From Brugia malayi (taxonomy: Eukaryota > Nematoda > Chromadorea > Rhabditida > Onchocercidae), in the NCBI RefSeq assembly GCF_000002995.4, contig NW_025062477.1, forward strand, positions 3,692,649 to 3,756,648: DNA of 64,000 nt, given 5' to 3'. Every line of letters begins with the position of its first letter. Position 1 is the stretch's first letter. The position numbers and the translations under genes were made by a program. Of this stretch, positions 11,901 to 22,790 are shown piece after piece. The notes beneath the pieces are model-generated. The model was given only the letters and a program-made list of their open reading frames with translations, was not told the DNA's origin and made no database searches.

Positions 11901-13391
11901 CTTTCTAAAGTTATATTAATTATAATGTGTATGTTTACTTTATATATGCATATGATATCAGAAATAATTACTTATCAATATTTGATATACTTTCTTTATC
12001 AGAGTAAATTAAAAAAAATGAATGGATAATGAGATGAAATAAGAGTGAAAGAGTAAAGTATTACTAAGATGTATGTAGTAAAGGAGAGGATGAACAAATT
12101 TGAGAATGAACATTTATTTATCCTAGTTAATGTTCAATGTAGTAATTAATGAATGTATGTAGGATTTCATTAATCAAAATGAAAATAAATAATGATAAGA
12201 TGAAAGAATGAAAGAATGGTTAGAAATAAGATCAAAGAAAATTGATTGAAAAATTGCACTAAAAAAGAAAACAATGAAATGAGAGAGGAAGAAGAAGGAA
12301 AAAAAAAATGTTAAAATAGATGGATAGATTAAATGAAATGAAATGAGGGATAAATGTTGATTAAATGTTAGAAAAGAATGATAATTGATGATGGTTAGCA
12401 TTTCAATATTGTATGCTTACAATGAAAAAAAAATGCTAAACTGAAAAAAAATGAAAGAAAGAAAGAAAGAAAACTAAAAAAAAAAAAATTGCTCCTTTAA
12501 TTAATTTACCTGAAATGCAGAAAAAAGTCCTCTTTTAACTAATTTACCTGAAATGCAGAAAAAAGTCCTCTTTTAACTAATTTACCTGAAATACAGAAAA
12601 AAGTCCTCTTTTAACTAATTTACCTGAAATGCAGAAAAAAGTCCTCTTTTAACTAATTTACCTGAAATGCAGAAAAAAGTCCTCTTTTAAACTAATTTAC
12701 CTGAAATGCAGAAAAAAGTCCTCTTTTAACTAATTTACCTGAAATGCAGAAAAAAGTCCTCTTTTAACTAATTTACCTGAAATGCAGAAAAAAGTCCTCT
12801 TTTAAACTAATTTACCTGAAATGCAGAAAAAAGTCCTCTTTTAACTAATTTACCTGAAATGCAGAAAAAAGTCCTCTTTTAACTAATTTACCTGAAATGC
12901 AGAAAAAAGTCCTCTTTTAACTAATTTACCTGAAATGCAGAAAAAAGTCCTCTTTTAACTAATTTACCTGAAATGCAGAAAAAAGTCCTCTTTTAACTAA
13001 TTTACCTGAAATGCAGAAAAAAGTCCTCTTTTAAACTAATTTACCTGAAATGCAGAAAAAAGTCCTCTTTTAACTAATTTACCTGAAATGCAGAAAAAAG
13101 TCCTCTTTTAACTAATTTACCTGAAATGCAGAAAAAAGTCCTCTTTTAACTAATTTACCTGAAATGCAGAAAAATTCGTTCTTTAACTAATTTACCTGAA
13201 ATCTCATTAGTATTACCTTGAAAAAGTGGCATCGATGACGCTAATTCAGATACAGCAGCAGTGGTAGCAGTGGCAGTAGAAGCAGGTTGAAGTGACCGAT
13301 GTTGAGAACCAACTGAAAGAGCACGATTGCCTCTTTTGTGCTGGACTGATGCTGCAATTACGATTGTCACCCGCATGTGACAGTCATCCAT
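8968..13391 (-). CDS. NKIRAS: kappaB-Ras (NKIRAS)-like small GTPase
   Basis: Core exons (minus strand): 10830-10742, 10454-10380, 10244-10107, 9834-9724, 9589-9499, 9376-9290, 9041-8968 (TGA). All junctions are in frame. From the ATG at 10765 the protein is 199 aa, close to the roughly 190 aa of vertebrate NKIRAS1/2, atypical Ras-family proteins that bind IkappaB and slow its degradation. Seen here: P-loop GSKKVGKT (residues 11-18), DTAGI (61-65), GNMIDL (123-128), and a C-terminal EVTAKNR segment matching the family's EVTVTDR. As in the family, the positions of Ras Gly12 and Gln61 are not conserved (Lys and Ile), and there is no CAAX box. NKxD has become NMID. The frame stays open upstream of that ATG through exon 13391-13196 (ATG at 13391), which joins in phase 1, giving a possible 87-residue N-terminal extension. 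Exons at 11480-11315 and 11203-11078 could be alternatives. The core call is firm, the extension is not. Confidence 0.92.
11058..11480 (-). CDS. alternative N-terminal exons of kappaB-Ras, or a small nested gene
   Basis: Two minus-strand exons, 11480-11315 (ATG at 11480, donor GTTTGT) and 11203-11058, join in phase 1. Read to the stop at 11058 they give about 103 aa with a Cys-rich CKCYC motif and no recognised family. Alternatively the second exon ends at 11078 (donor GTTTGA, phase 1) and continues in frame into the kappaB-Ras exon at 10830. Exon 13391-13196 also ends in phase 1 and could join either 11203 or 10830. All these boundaries share one phase, which is what modular alternative first exons look like. 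In-frame stops immediately precede the ATG at 11480, so it must be a start if this exon is used. Transcript evidence would decide between nested gene and isoform. Confidence 0.45.
11690..11729. repeat. GA-rich microsatellite
   Basis: Imperfect (GA)n and GAGAGG run in a kappaB-Ras intron. A similar purine tract lies at 13530-13575, just upstream of the first exon. Confidence 0.9.
12490..13197 (-). repeat. 38 bp minisatellite made of fused 3'/5' splice-site motifs
   Basis: Eighteen tandem units of 38 bases (39 in a few, with one extra A), plus the authentic exon junction as a nineteenth related copy at 13191-13200. On the transcribed strand each unit carries a pyrimidine-rich stretch, TTTTTTCTGCATTTCAG, directly followed by GTAAATTAG: a consensus nematode acceptor abutting a donor. 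The genuine donor of the exon at 13391-13196 has the same ATTTCAG then GTAAATTAGTTAAAG, so the array looks like an expansion of that junction into the intron. The units are nearly identical, implying recent expansion or homogenisation. Confidence 0.93.
13196..13391 (-). CDS. possible first coding exon of kappaB-Ras (N-terminal extension)
   Basis: Open from ATG at 13391, rich in Ser, Ala and Thr and noticeably higher in GC than its surroundings. It ends GAGATTTCAG before a GTAAATTAG donor, in phase 1. Joined to the exon at 10830 it stays in frame into the GTPase core. Alternatively it is a 5' UTR exon with a chance ORF, because family members normally start close to the P-loop. Confidence 0.5.
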
Positions 13392-13719
13392 CCATTCATT
13401 TGTCTCTTCTCATCTAATGTCCATATATATTTCACATTTATGTGTAAAATGTTCGTAATTATCTATATGTATTTTATTCATGTTTGTCACAGTGTCAAAT
13501 GGATCTTTTCTTCTACCTGAAGGACAAAGAGAGAGGGAGAGGGAGAGGGAGAGAGAGAGGGAGAGGGAGAAGAAGAGGGTGAGTGCTACTGATATTGATA
13601 TATTGACAAGTATTGTACTACAGCAATAATTCTATATTATTTACATATATAATTAGTGCCCTACAATATTTCAATGATATTTTGCAATTACAAAAAATGA
13701 TGATAATGATAGCTATAAG

Positions 13720-13857
13720 TGTTAAAGAGCGCCTTGTGTCAATGTTAAAGAGCGCCTTGTGTCAATGTTAAAGAGCGCCTTGTGTCAATGTTAAAGAGCG
13801 CATTGTGTCAATGTTAAAGAGCGCCTTGTGTCAATGTTAAAGAGCGCATTGTGTCAA
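13720..13857. repeat. 23 bp tandem repeat, 6 copies
   Basis: Six head-to-tail copies of a 23-base unit (TGTTAAAGAGCGCCTTGTG plus TCAA). Copies 4 and 6 carry A instead of C in GCGCCTT. It lies about 330 bases upstream of the outermost kappaB-Ras exon and is GC-richer than the surroundings, so it could sit in promoter DNA. Confidence 0.95.
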
Positions 13858-16215
13858 ACAGATAACTCATTCTGTCATAATTTACTAACTGCATCCTTAT
13901 GAATGGAAATTTTTATTCTTTCCTTTTTCTGTTTTTGTTTTTGTTTTTGTTTTTTTGTTTTTTTCTGAAAGAAATAATTTCGAATTAAAATAGCATAAAG
14001 GAAGTAATTACAAGGTTTATATTATAATGAATTTGCTCTGTTGATTATTCCTAAAAAAAGAAGAGGGTAGCATTCATTTAATCGAATTGAAATTAGCAAT
14101 GATAAATTAATTACTATCCCTAATTAATTAATGCATAAAAAGTAAGATTATGCATGTGATTGCATATCATATATTCCTAAAATGTTCAATAATATCCTAA
14201 TTTTGATCAATAATATATATATCCTAATTTGTCAATAATATTTTTATAATAATTTTCAATTTCATTTAAAAATAGTTTTTATTTAATTCTTTTATCTCTA
14301 AATATCCCATATTATTATGATAGAAAACAAAACAAAAGCTAATCATATGTCATACATTTCGTAACGTCATATTTTGATATTTCATATATCGATTTGTGTC
14401 TTCCATGAGCATTTCTCATCACTGTCACCTGTTTTGATTGATAAATTCAAATTCTGAAATATAAAGTTATTATTGACATATATTTAAACTTATTACTCGA
14501 GAAATTTTTTTAATAAATAATTTAGCAGTAACTTAGAAAAAATATTTGTATTATTATAGGTAAAGTAGATACAGTAATTAATTCATTACTGTATCTGTGA
14601 TGTAAAATTATTCTTCAAAAATGTTCAAATATTTAGAAGAAGAAAAATGAGCAAAATTCAAGAAGAAGAATAACTAAATAAATTCATGAGAAATTCTTAA
14701 ATTGTATCTTTTTTTTATTGGCATAATGCAATTGTTAACTAGCAGTGAAGCGAAAAAGAATTGACAGAAAATGAAAGTAACTGTTCCTTTGTAATAGTTC
14801 AAAAATTCATTTTTTTTTTTTTGCACATTTTATTGAAAAATTTCAAATAAAAGTGTTAATATTAAGTAATACTAAAAAAGAATTAAATTTTGTGAAATTA
14901 ACAAAAAGTGATCAAATCATTAATTGTAATGTATTATTATATCAATCATTAATTGTTAATTATTAAAATATTCAAATTTCGTTTTAATTCTACCTTTTTT
15001 GTTTTTTTTTTTTTTTTGTTTTTAACAAATTTGAATATTCTCATAATTAGCAGTTAATTAGTGATTGATACAAGAATAAATTAATAAAATCGCATTTGAA
15101 ATAGGTAAAAGTAAAGAAATGAATGAATCATTTTGATTTTTCTAATTACATTCCTGATTATTTAATGGGAACTACTTTCAGGTATGACATAAAACAAATG
15201 AAATAGGCACAGTGACAGTTAAAAACAATTAAATCAAATGCTCTTACAAAAAAAAAAAAAAAGCACAAAATGCTATTTGACAAAGTGATAGTGCACAAAT
15301 GCTCTGATGAATTTTCATTTTTTTTTTTGGTTTTTTTTTTTTGTTTTTTGTTGACTGATAAAAATGATAGATTGACAATGGATTCAATAAGTGCACAGTA
15401 ATAATGTTAGTAATAAATGATATTTTTCAAATGTTTATCATTATTGGCACTCTTTTTGCAAGAAAGTTTATTTTATTTTATTTTAGCGCTTAACAAAGTA
15501 AGCTAAAAGCGCAAATTGTTGATTTCATTGTACGATGACAATTTATTTTTTGTATTTTGAATATTTACTTAATATCAATCAATATTTGGAATTATCATAC
15601 TAGTTGATGAATTTAACTGATGTGTTGAATATGACAAATTCATATCATCCTTAATATCCTTGACCTTTTTTTTTTTTTTATTGAATCATTATAGGCAATT
15701 TTTTATTATTATTATTATCATTAATCCATTTTGTGAGATATTTTATTTTATTTTATTTTTAGTGCTGCATTAATGGATGCATTAATTGAGTTTATTTTAG
15801 ATGATATTTAATATAAAATATATTTGTTTGGCATAGCTTTTTCTGGAACTTAAATTATATTTAATTTTTTATTAAATGCATTAATCAAAATTAACCAATG
15901 ATTTTTTTTCTTTTCAAATAATATTAGTAAAGCAATGAAAGATGTGAAAAAAAAAAAAAAAAAAAAAACTCAAAATTTATGAAGAAATGTTTGAATGTTT
16001 GAAATGATCATGAAATAGTCAATTGTGTTTAAATATAATTTAAATTGAACATATAGATTAAATTTTAAGATTTTTTTTTTTCGTTTTGAAATGGCACACA
16101 GAGATTTGATTGAATTTGACAAAAATAAATTATATGTGATGAAATTGTTGAAATTAATAACATTTAATTTATTTCAAAAATAAATACAAATATTTTATAC
16201 AATCAGTTGAACAAT
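13858..16215. other. intergenic region upstream of kappaB-Ras and downstream of the peptidase gene
   Basis: AT-rich DNA with many poly-T/poly-A and TTTTTG tracts (for example 13920-13960, 15000-15020, 15318-15350). Apart from the polyadenylation signal of the peptidase at the right end I see no gene or RNA. Confidence 0.6.
16168..16173 (-). promoter_or_regulatory. polyadenylation signal AATAAA of the S28 peptidase gene
   Basis: TTTATT on the plus strand, about 43 bases downstream of the TAA at 16216. The distance and orientation are right for the 3' end of the peptidase mRNA. Confidence 0.55.
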
Positions 16216-19200
16216 TTACAGTACTATACTTTCGATCACCTGTATTATCCTATATTGTGCAGTTCTTAGTGCATTTGAATCAGAATTACTTGGTGGATAG
16301 AAATCAGCTACATGACTTGTCCCTGTAACATACTTCAATTAAATATCTTACTCATTTTTCAATTTCAAATATTTTTCAAATATATTCAATTTTAAATACT
16401 TATATTTTGAAAATTAATAGTGTTTCATGCTTATCTTAACTTTATTACTATATGTATTCCTTAGTGTATAAGAGAATTTGCTAATTTTTAGTTCAATTAG
16501 AGTGCCATTAAATTTTTTAAAGAATTTTAATAATACTTTATCATTTATTCAAAAAAATAAAAGAAACCTTCGATGCAAATAATATAATTGTTAATAGCAC
16601 TGGTACCATTGTATACACCAAGTAAAGTCCATGGATCATCCGAACCATTGGATAGTATCACATCTGTTCCCTGTTAGTATAATTTTAAATTTTCGAGAAT
16701 TATAAAATGAAGTCAAGAATGATATCATTCTTTTCGTTGATAATAGCATTGGGGAAAAAAAAAATAAAACCAAGAAATGTTAATTATTATCAATGATATT
16801 ATCATGAATTTACCTAACAAATTACAAAATTTTTATCAAAAATGATTTTTAGCAAAAATTTTAAATATGCAAACCTGAAAATTTTTATTTCCACCAAAAA
16901 ATTCATTTGTTTCAGCGATTCTTTTTTCCGTATTTTCAAGAGAGAAATGGTCACCGAATACATCCGTACAACGTGCCAAGAAGAAACTACACATTAGCAT
17001 GTTGACCAATTGAAAATATTTTTAAAACAAATTAAACATTTCGTTATAAAATAATATAATATAAAAATATTTCATTCAAAATTTATAAATTACCTTAGCG
17101 GTAAAGTTCCAGCAAATAAACCATTTAATTCTTCGCTTGTTCGAAAATGACCAAATTCATGACAATTTTGATAAAGCCATGCACGAGCTAAAAAATAATC
17201 AATCATTTCTTCTTTCATTTTTTTTTTTCCCTTTGTCTTAATTCTCTAAAATATTACAAAAATTTCTAATTAACTTATTATTTTTTGTTATCTTATTTTA
17301 TTAAATTAATTAATGTGAGTTAATTTAAATTTACATTTTGGTATTCATGATTAAGTTCAATCTGTTCAATAAATAATCATTAGTGTAAAATTTACATCTA
17401 CTCTTTAGATTGTTATCAGATTTTTTTTTTCATTTCATAATAAGATTAGATCTATTCAGGTCAACTTTTTATTTTTAAAATAGAAAGAATAGATACTAAC
17501 GTTGTGCGTTACGTGTATTCCAACGTTCATCACGCATAAAATCAAGAAAACTATTGTAACCAACATCAATAGCTGAATGTGATGATTTTCCTTGTGACAT
17601 CATAACCATACCAATTAGTACTCGGATAGATTCTAATGATGGTGAATCAGTTAATTTGCTACACATTACATCCAAAGTTAGTAAATCGCGATGATCTTTC
17701 TATAAAAAAAAAACTTTAAAAATAATTAATATTTGACCTAATTAATATTAATATTTGAATTAATTAATATCAATACAGTAAGTTTTAAAGCAATTAATAT
17801 TCGATTAGTTTATTTTCTCTAATTAAAGCTTTAATTTTTTTTAAATTGTTAAAAGTAAAAAAAAAAAAAAGAAAAAGAAAATACTTGAAATTGTAAAAGT
17901 TAAAAGAAATGAAATTATATGAAACTTTGATAGTATTATAAAATTCATCGATTACATAACAAACAACAACAAACCACAAACCACATTAATTCCACTATGC
18001 ATTACGATGAAACTAATATAATTACTAATTACAAGAAAAAAATTTGCAATATCTTTCTCGGATACTGTTGGTCGAATTAAAGAATCATCTAATCTGAAAA
18101 GAATATGCAAATTAATCTTCTAATAAAAAATTAAAATTAAACCATCTACTCTTTCAATTAATATGTAAAAGTTTAACAAAACAAAATAAGAAAAACACTT
18201 TTTGAAAAGAAGAATGAAAAATGAAAATTATCAGTACCGAAATATTTTTACAAGTTCACGTCTGCCTTCAAGTGTCGTTGACATTTGTCGCATTTTCTGG
18301 AATAATTTTCTTATCACTGCGACACATTTAGTGCCTTTTTTGCCAATAATTTTTTCAATTTGCCTTTCGAACTCTGTAATTCTTTGTGTTAAAATAATAC
18401 AAAATCAAATAAAATATATTGTTAAATGTTTTCATCCTCTTTTTTTTAAAAAAAATTATAAGCTTATTAAAAAAAAAAAAAAAAGAAACAATGAAGTGAA
18501 ATAAATATAATTAAAAGTGTTACCTTTAAAATTAAGTTTAGCTTGTAAAGGAGCTGAACTAGCAACTGCTGCTCGTATACTTCGAGGATGTTTCTCTCGA
18601 GCCCAAGCTGCTAAATTACCTATAAAATAGCATCAAAATTTTATGCTTTTTATTTTTAAAGTTTAATTCTGAAGAAATAATGTTTGTAATAACGTGTTGA
18701 ACAAAGACTATTGTTTAAGTGACTTTAATCCACTTTGTAACCTTAACACCCATAAAATCCCTCCCAATTTCTTCCTTACAAAGCCATTCATTATAGTTCC
18801 TTGTTTGGTATGACTCGGTTGCGAGGTGTCTAGCTTGCTTATATCTTTAAATGTTTTATAATTAAGTTACATTTGTGTGTTATGTATCAATTCATTACTG
18901 TAATGTTGTATAATATTTAATGTTAATCTTTGGTTTAATTACCCAAGCTTGAGGTTTGAAAATAAAGTATTTTAGGAAGACTCCCACAGTACACGTACAC
19001 AGAACGGAACCAGTACAAACTCGAGATTCTACCAGTATCGAGGACAAAGAAGTCAACGATCTGAACCATCAAGAAAGGAAACTTACTTTGTTTCACAAGG
19101 AAACAGGGCAGTAAGAAAGAAATACTAAATTTCTTTTATAGATTGCTATTGTATAAAGTTAGTTATTTTTACGATTTTAAAGCTTATATTTGCAATAGTT

Positions 19201-21007
19201 AATTGATTTCTTTAATAAATTTATGATAAATGCGACAGGAGAAAGAGTTTTTCCTATAAAACTTTTTAAAAACTTTTTTTAAAAATTTTTTCTATAAAGT
19301 TTTTCTATAAAATTTTTGCGACAAGAAAAAATTTCTTTTCGTAAAATGTATCAAATTTGAATTATTTTATTCTTCATCTTCATCAAATTTAAATTAATTC
19401 ACAAGCAAATTACTAAACATTTACAAAGCCTGTTCTCTCTCTGTTGATAATCGTTTTTTTCTTTCCTTTTTTTTTCTTGAAAAAATTTTTCTTTTTTTTT
19501 TTGAAAAAAAAAGAAAATTTTTTGAAACTTGAAACTGAAACATTGAAGCTGCTTTTATTACAAGGAAAGGAAATAATACATTTATCGATATTTGTTACAT
19601 TTTCTTTCTCTCTCTTTCCATCTTTCTTTGAGATAATGATAAAAGGAAAAAGATGAGAAAATGTACGAATTGAAAATGAAAATTTCATTCTGATTTTTGA
19701 AAATGAAACTAACAGCTGTACCAAAAAAAAAAGAAAAAAATTCTTTTAAGCTTAATTAGTCAGTAACAATTCATTTACTTAATCAAACACCAAATCAAAT
19801 TTATTAAATAAGTTAGAAGTAAAAATAAATGAATAAAAATAATGTTACAGCTATTTATCAATAATTTCAAATAAAATCATGTCTGAAAAAGCAAAAAATT
19901 TAAATAATAAATTAACCTGAATAACTTCCACCAAAAGTAATCCATTTTGGATTTGTTAATTTTTCTCGTACATTCATTTCTTCAACAAATTTATCAATAT
20001 CTTCGACAGCTTGCTTTGCATCAAGATATTTTAGACTTTTAATAGAAGTATCACTGAAATTAATGAATAATTGTGTATTTGAATTATTAATGAATTTTAA
20101 TTACCAACCAAATTAATGAATTAATAAGTTAATTTATGGTTAAGTAATATAAAATAGAAAAGATACTTACTTTGTTGGACGACTGTTACCATAAAATCGA
20201 TGTTCGAGCATAAATATGCTAGCATTAATTTGATCTGCTAGTTGAACATATGGTAGACCTTGATTTGTCAACCAGGCACGATCAGCACCATCTTCACCAC
20301 CAACAACTAGAAATACCGCACCATCAGGTCGTTGATATGGTGATTTTCTATGTGTGTAAAACTGCAAGTATAATTTTTTTTCCCATTTGTATAAAAAAAA
20401 AAGAAAATGTATAGTAATAATATTAATATTAGGTAACTGTATTATCAAGTAATTGCATTAATATCAGGTAATTGTATCAATATCAGGTAATTGCATTAAT
20501 GTCAGGTTGTTGCATTAATATCAGGTAATTTTATTAATGTCAAGCAATTGTATTAATATCAGGTAATTTTATTAATGTCAAGCAATTGTATTAATATCAG
20601 GTAATTTTATTAATGTCAAGCAATTGTATTAATATCAGGTAATTTTATTAATGTCAAGCAATTGTATTAATATCAGGTAATTATATTAATATCAAGTAGT
20701 TGTATTAATATCAGATAATTATATTAATATCAGTAATTGTATTAATATAATAAGCTACCTGTATCCATTTACGTTCATCATTCTTATCAAAATGATTTAA
20801 TTTCTGTTTCATTGAACTACGGCCAATTAACGGTGTTGGAAATCGACGTTGAATTTCGTCTTTTGGATTGTTTAAATTTGATGTTTTCAGGATGAAACGA
20901 GGTGTTACCGGTAATTTCCATTTAAGATCAATAGGTCTTTCACTTCCTTGAACATACCATCGATATAATAGCGAATTGAAAATGATAAGGAATGATTGTG
21001 AATGCAT
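16216..21007 (-). CDS. S28-family serine carboxypeptidase / thymus-specific serine protease-like
   Basis: Eleven exons (minus): 21007-20759, 20361-20171, 20053-19917, 18619-18524, 18373-18238, 18093-17982, 17699-17501, 17187-17094, 16986-16875, 16670-16568, 16322-16216. They sum to 512 codons including TAA (511 aa), typical for the family. S28 enzymes (PRCP, DPP7, PRSS16, nematode K12H4.7-like) are alpha/beta-hydrolase exopeptidases that cleave after proline, in lysosomes or secreted. Motifs in order: QKLNHFD near residue 70, VVGGEDG, LEHRFYGNSRPT, nucleophile Ser190 in GGSYSG (codon for the last Gly split by an intron), Asp454 in GSDDPW and His480 in TSHVAD. The complete triad suggests an active enzyme. 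The first 20 residues are moderately hydrophobic and could be a signal peptide, though a weak one. An acceptor TTTCAG ends 2 bases before the ATG, suggesting trans-splicing. The upstream gene lies 4 kb away, so an operon is unlikely. Confidence 0.95.
18720..19105 (+). other. coding-like, GC-richer island inside a peptidase intron
   Basis: The intron between exons 20053-19917 and 18619-18524 contains a stretch less AT-rich than any neighbour. After an AATAAAG and a TTTTAG (about 18960-18977) two plus-strand frames stay open for roughly 45-50 codons, rich in Ser, Arg, Thr and Gln, ending near 19110-19130. It may be a decayed transposable-element or LTR fragment or an antisense exon. I cannot name a family. 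Confidence 0.4.
20448..20746. repeat. about 19-20 bp tandem repeat in peptidase intron 1
   Basis: Some fifteen imperfect copies of a unit like ATTAATATCAGGTAATTGT, with a variant ATTAATGTCAAGCAATTGT alternating in the middle. It fills most of the intron between exons 21007-20759 and 20361-20171. Confidence 0.9.
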
Positions 21008-22599
21008 TACTGAAATTTTGAATTTTTAGTGTGCGATTTAATTTTAAAATATTATTTAGAGGCGCTATTATCAATCTGACTATTCGATTTCAAAAGATAA
21101 GAATGTTAATAAATTGAAATGATTATATACAAAATAAAGTATAACAATATACGACGAATAATTTTATTGCGTTAAATAACGATGATCCATCTATTTGTTA
21201 TAAATCAAAAAAAAATAGATTTGAAATAAAATAAGAAAGAGAAATGAAGTGGAAAGAAGAGAAAGCATAACAAGTTTCTCTATAAACTGATCATTTTTTG
21301 GAATATTTCTGCTTTTTAAGAAGCTATTTCATGAAGATTTTTTTTTTTTTTTTGAACAAATTTAAAAAAAAGAAATTCTATTTTAAAAAAAAGAAAAAAA
21401 TTGAACGAATACCAGTAGAAATAGAAGAAATTCCAGTAATGACAAATATATGTGACATTGCGGGAATTTCTAATGCTTAATATTTCGTCAATTATTTCTT
21501 TTTCAAATGCTTCGACTAATTTAACTTACATTAATGCTTTATGCTTCTTAATATGATAAATACTTTACTGATCGATTAATCAATTGTAACTTTCTTCTCC
21601 AACATTTCATATCATTCAATTATCGTTCATTTGCTGTAATTTTTATTGTTCAAAAGAAATTAATAACAAATAGATAATTGGAAGACTGTTAGAATGTAGT
21701 GAGGGAGAAAAAAAGAAAAGAGAAATTGATAAGTGATAAATGGATGAAAGTGAAATGAATAACCTTTGAGTAAAAATTTGAGAGTTAATAAATTGAAATT
21801 GATGGATTAAAAATGAAACAAATTAAATAGTTGGTAAATGAATGTGATATATGTGTGTTGTTTTGAAAAATATGCGAAAAAGGCGTAATTTTACGGGACG
21901 ATGTGACATTACACCCTACGGCATAAAAGCGAAAGTTTCTCAACAAACACCTTATCATCAATTTTACTTAATAATATCAGACAAGGGTGATAATTTGATT
22001 GTGAATTTTCATTTTCTGATAGATATATGGCAATGCTTGTACTTATACCACTGGAAATTTTGCCACAAATTCACTCACCCATTTGAACATTTAACAAAAC
22101 TATCTACAAGTTTACTATTTATAAGCAAAAGTTTTTAAAAAGTGAAAACTTTTTCCAAATATTTTCAAATACCGAAAATTTAATTATAAAATATTATTTG
22201 TTCAATGAAGACATTATTGATAATTTAGCATTTTATAAATTATTAATATTACGAAAGCAGTTGTGTTTAAATTCAAAAAGAAAATGGTGTTGAAATTATA
22301 TAAAAAGATACAAGTATTTTCAATCATAATCTTTGTATTTTTTAATTTAAGCAAAACAATGGCAGTTTCAATTAATTAAAGTGCAAATTAGTTGAATTAT
22401 TTCAAATGTGTAAATATTTGTTAAAAATTTGAAAGATTCGTTTGTTTATTTTTTTAAATTTCTATGAAATGATAGCATAAGCAAAGTGTATTCATTTGTA
22501 ATTTCTATGATTCATAATTGTTTCCATCAAATAAGTCAAATTACAGGTGAGAATTGAGTGATTTAGTAGTTTGCAGTTTGAATAGAAATACGAAGTTGA

Positions 22600-22790
22600 A
22601 CGTGTCTAGCTAAGATAATAAGATAAAACGTACGTGTTCAGGACAATAAGTTAAAACGTACGTATCTAACTAAGATAATAAATTAAGAAGTACATGTCTA
22701 ACTAAGATGATAAGTTAACATGCACGTGTCTAGCTAAAATAATAAGGTAAAACGTACGTGTCTAGCTAAGATAATACGGTAAAACGTACG
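22600..22790. repeat. 32 bp degenerate tandem repeat with ACGTACGT palindromes
   Basis: Six diverged units of about 32 bases (28 in the second), consensus ACGTGTCTAGCTAAGATAAT plus AAGGTAAAACGT. Unit junctions create the 8-base palindrome ACGTACGT. The array is about 1.6 kb upstream of the peptidase start. Confidence 0.85.

Noticed and set aside
12174..12401. 75-codon minus-strand ORF rich in Phe and Ser
   Set aside because: Product of A/G-rich plus-strand sequence in an intron; low complexity, no partners.
12490..13197. CRISPR-like repeat array
   Set aside because: Units abut with no unique spacers, lie in an intron of a eukaryotic gene and match an exon-intron junction; this is a minisatellite.
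21851..22138. 95-codon plus-strand ORF in the 4 kb intergenic region
   Set aside because: Slightly GC-richer at 21890-21950, but no recognised domain, no exon partners and AT-rich low-information C-terminal half.
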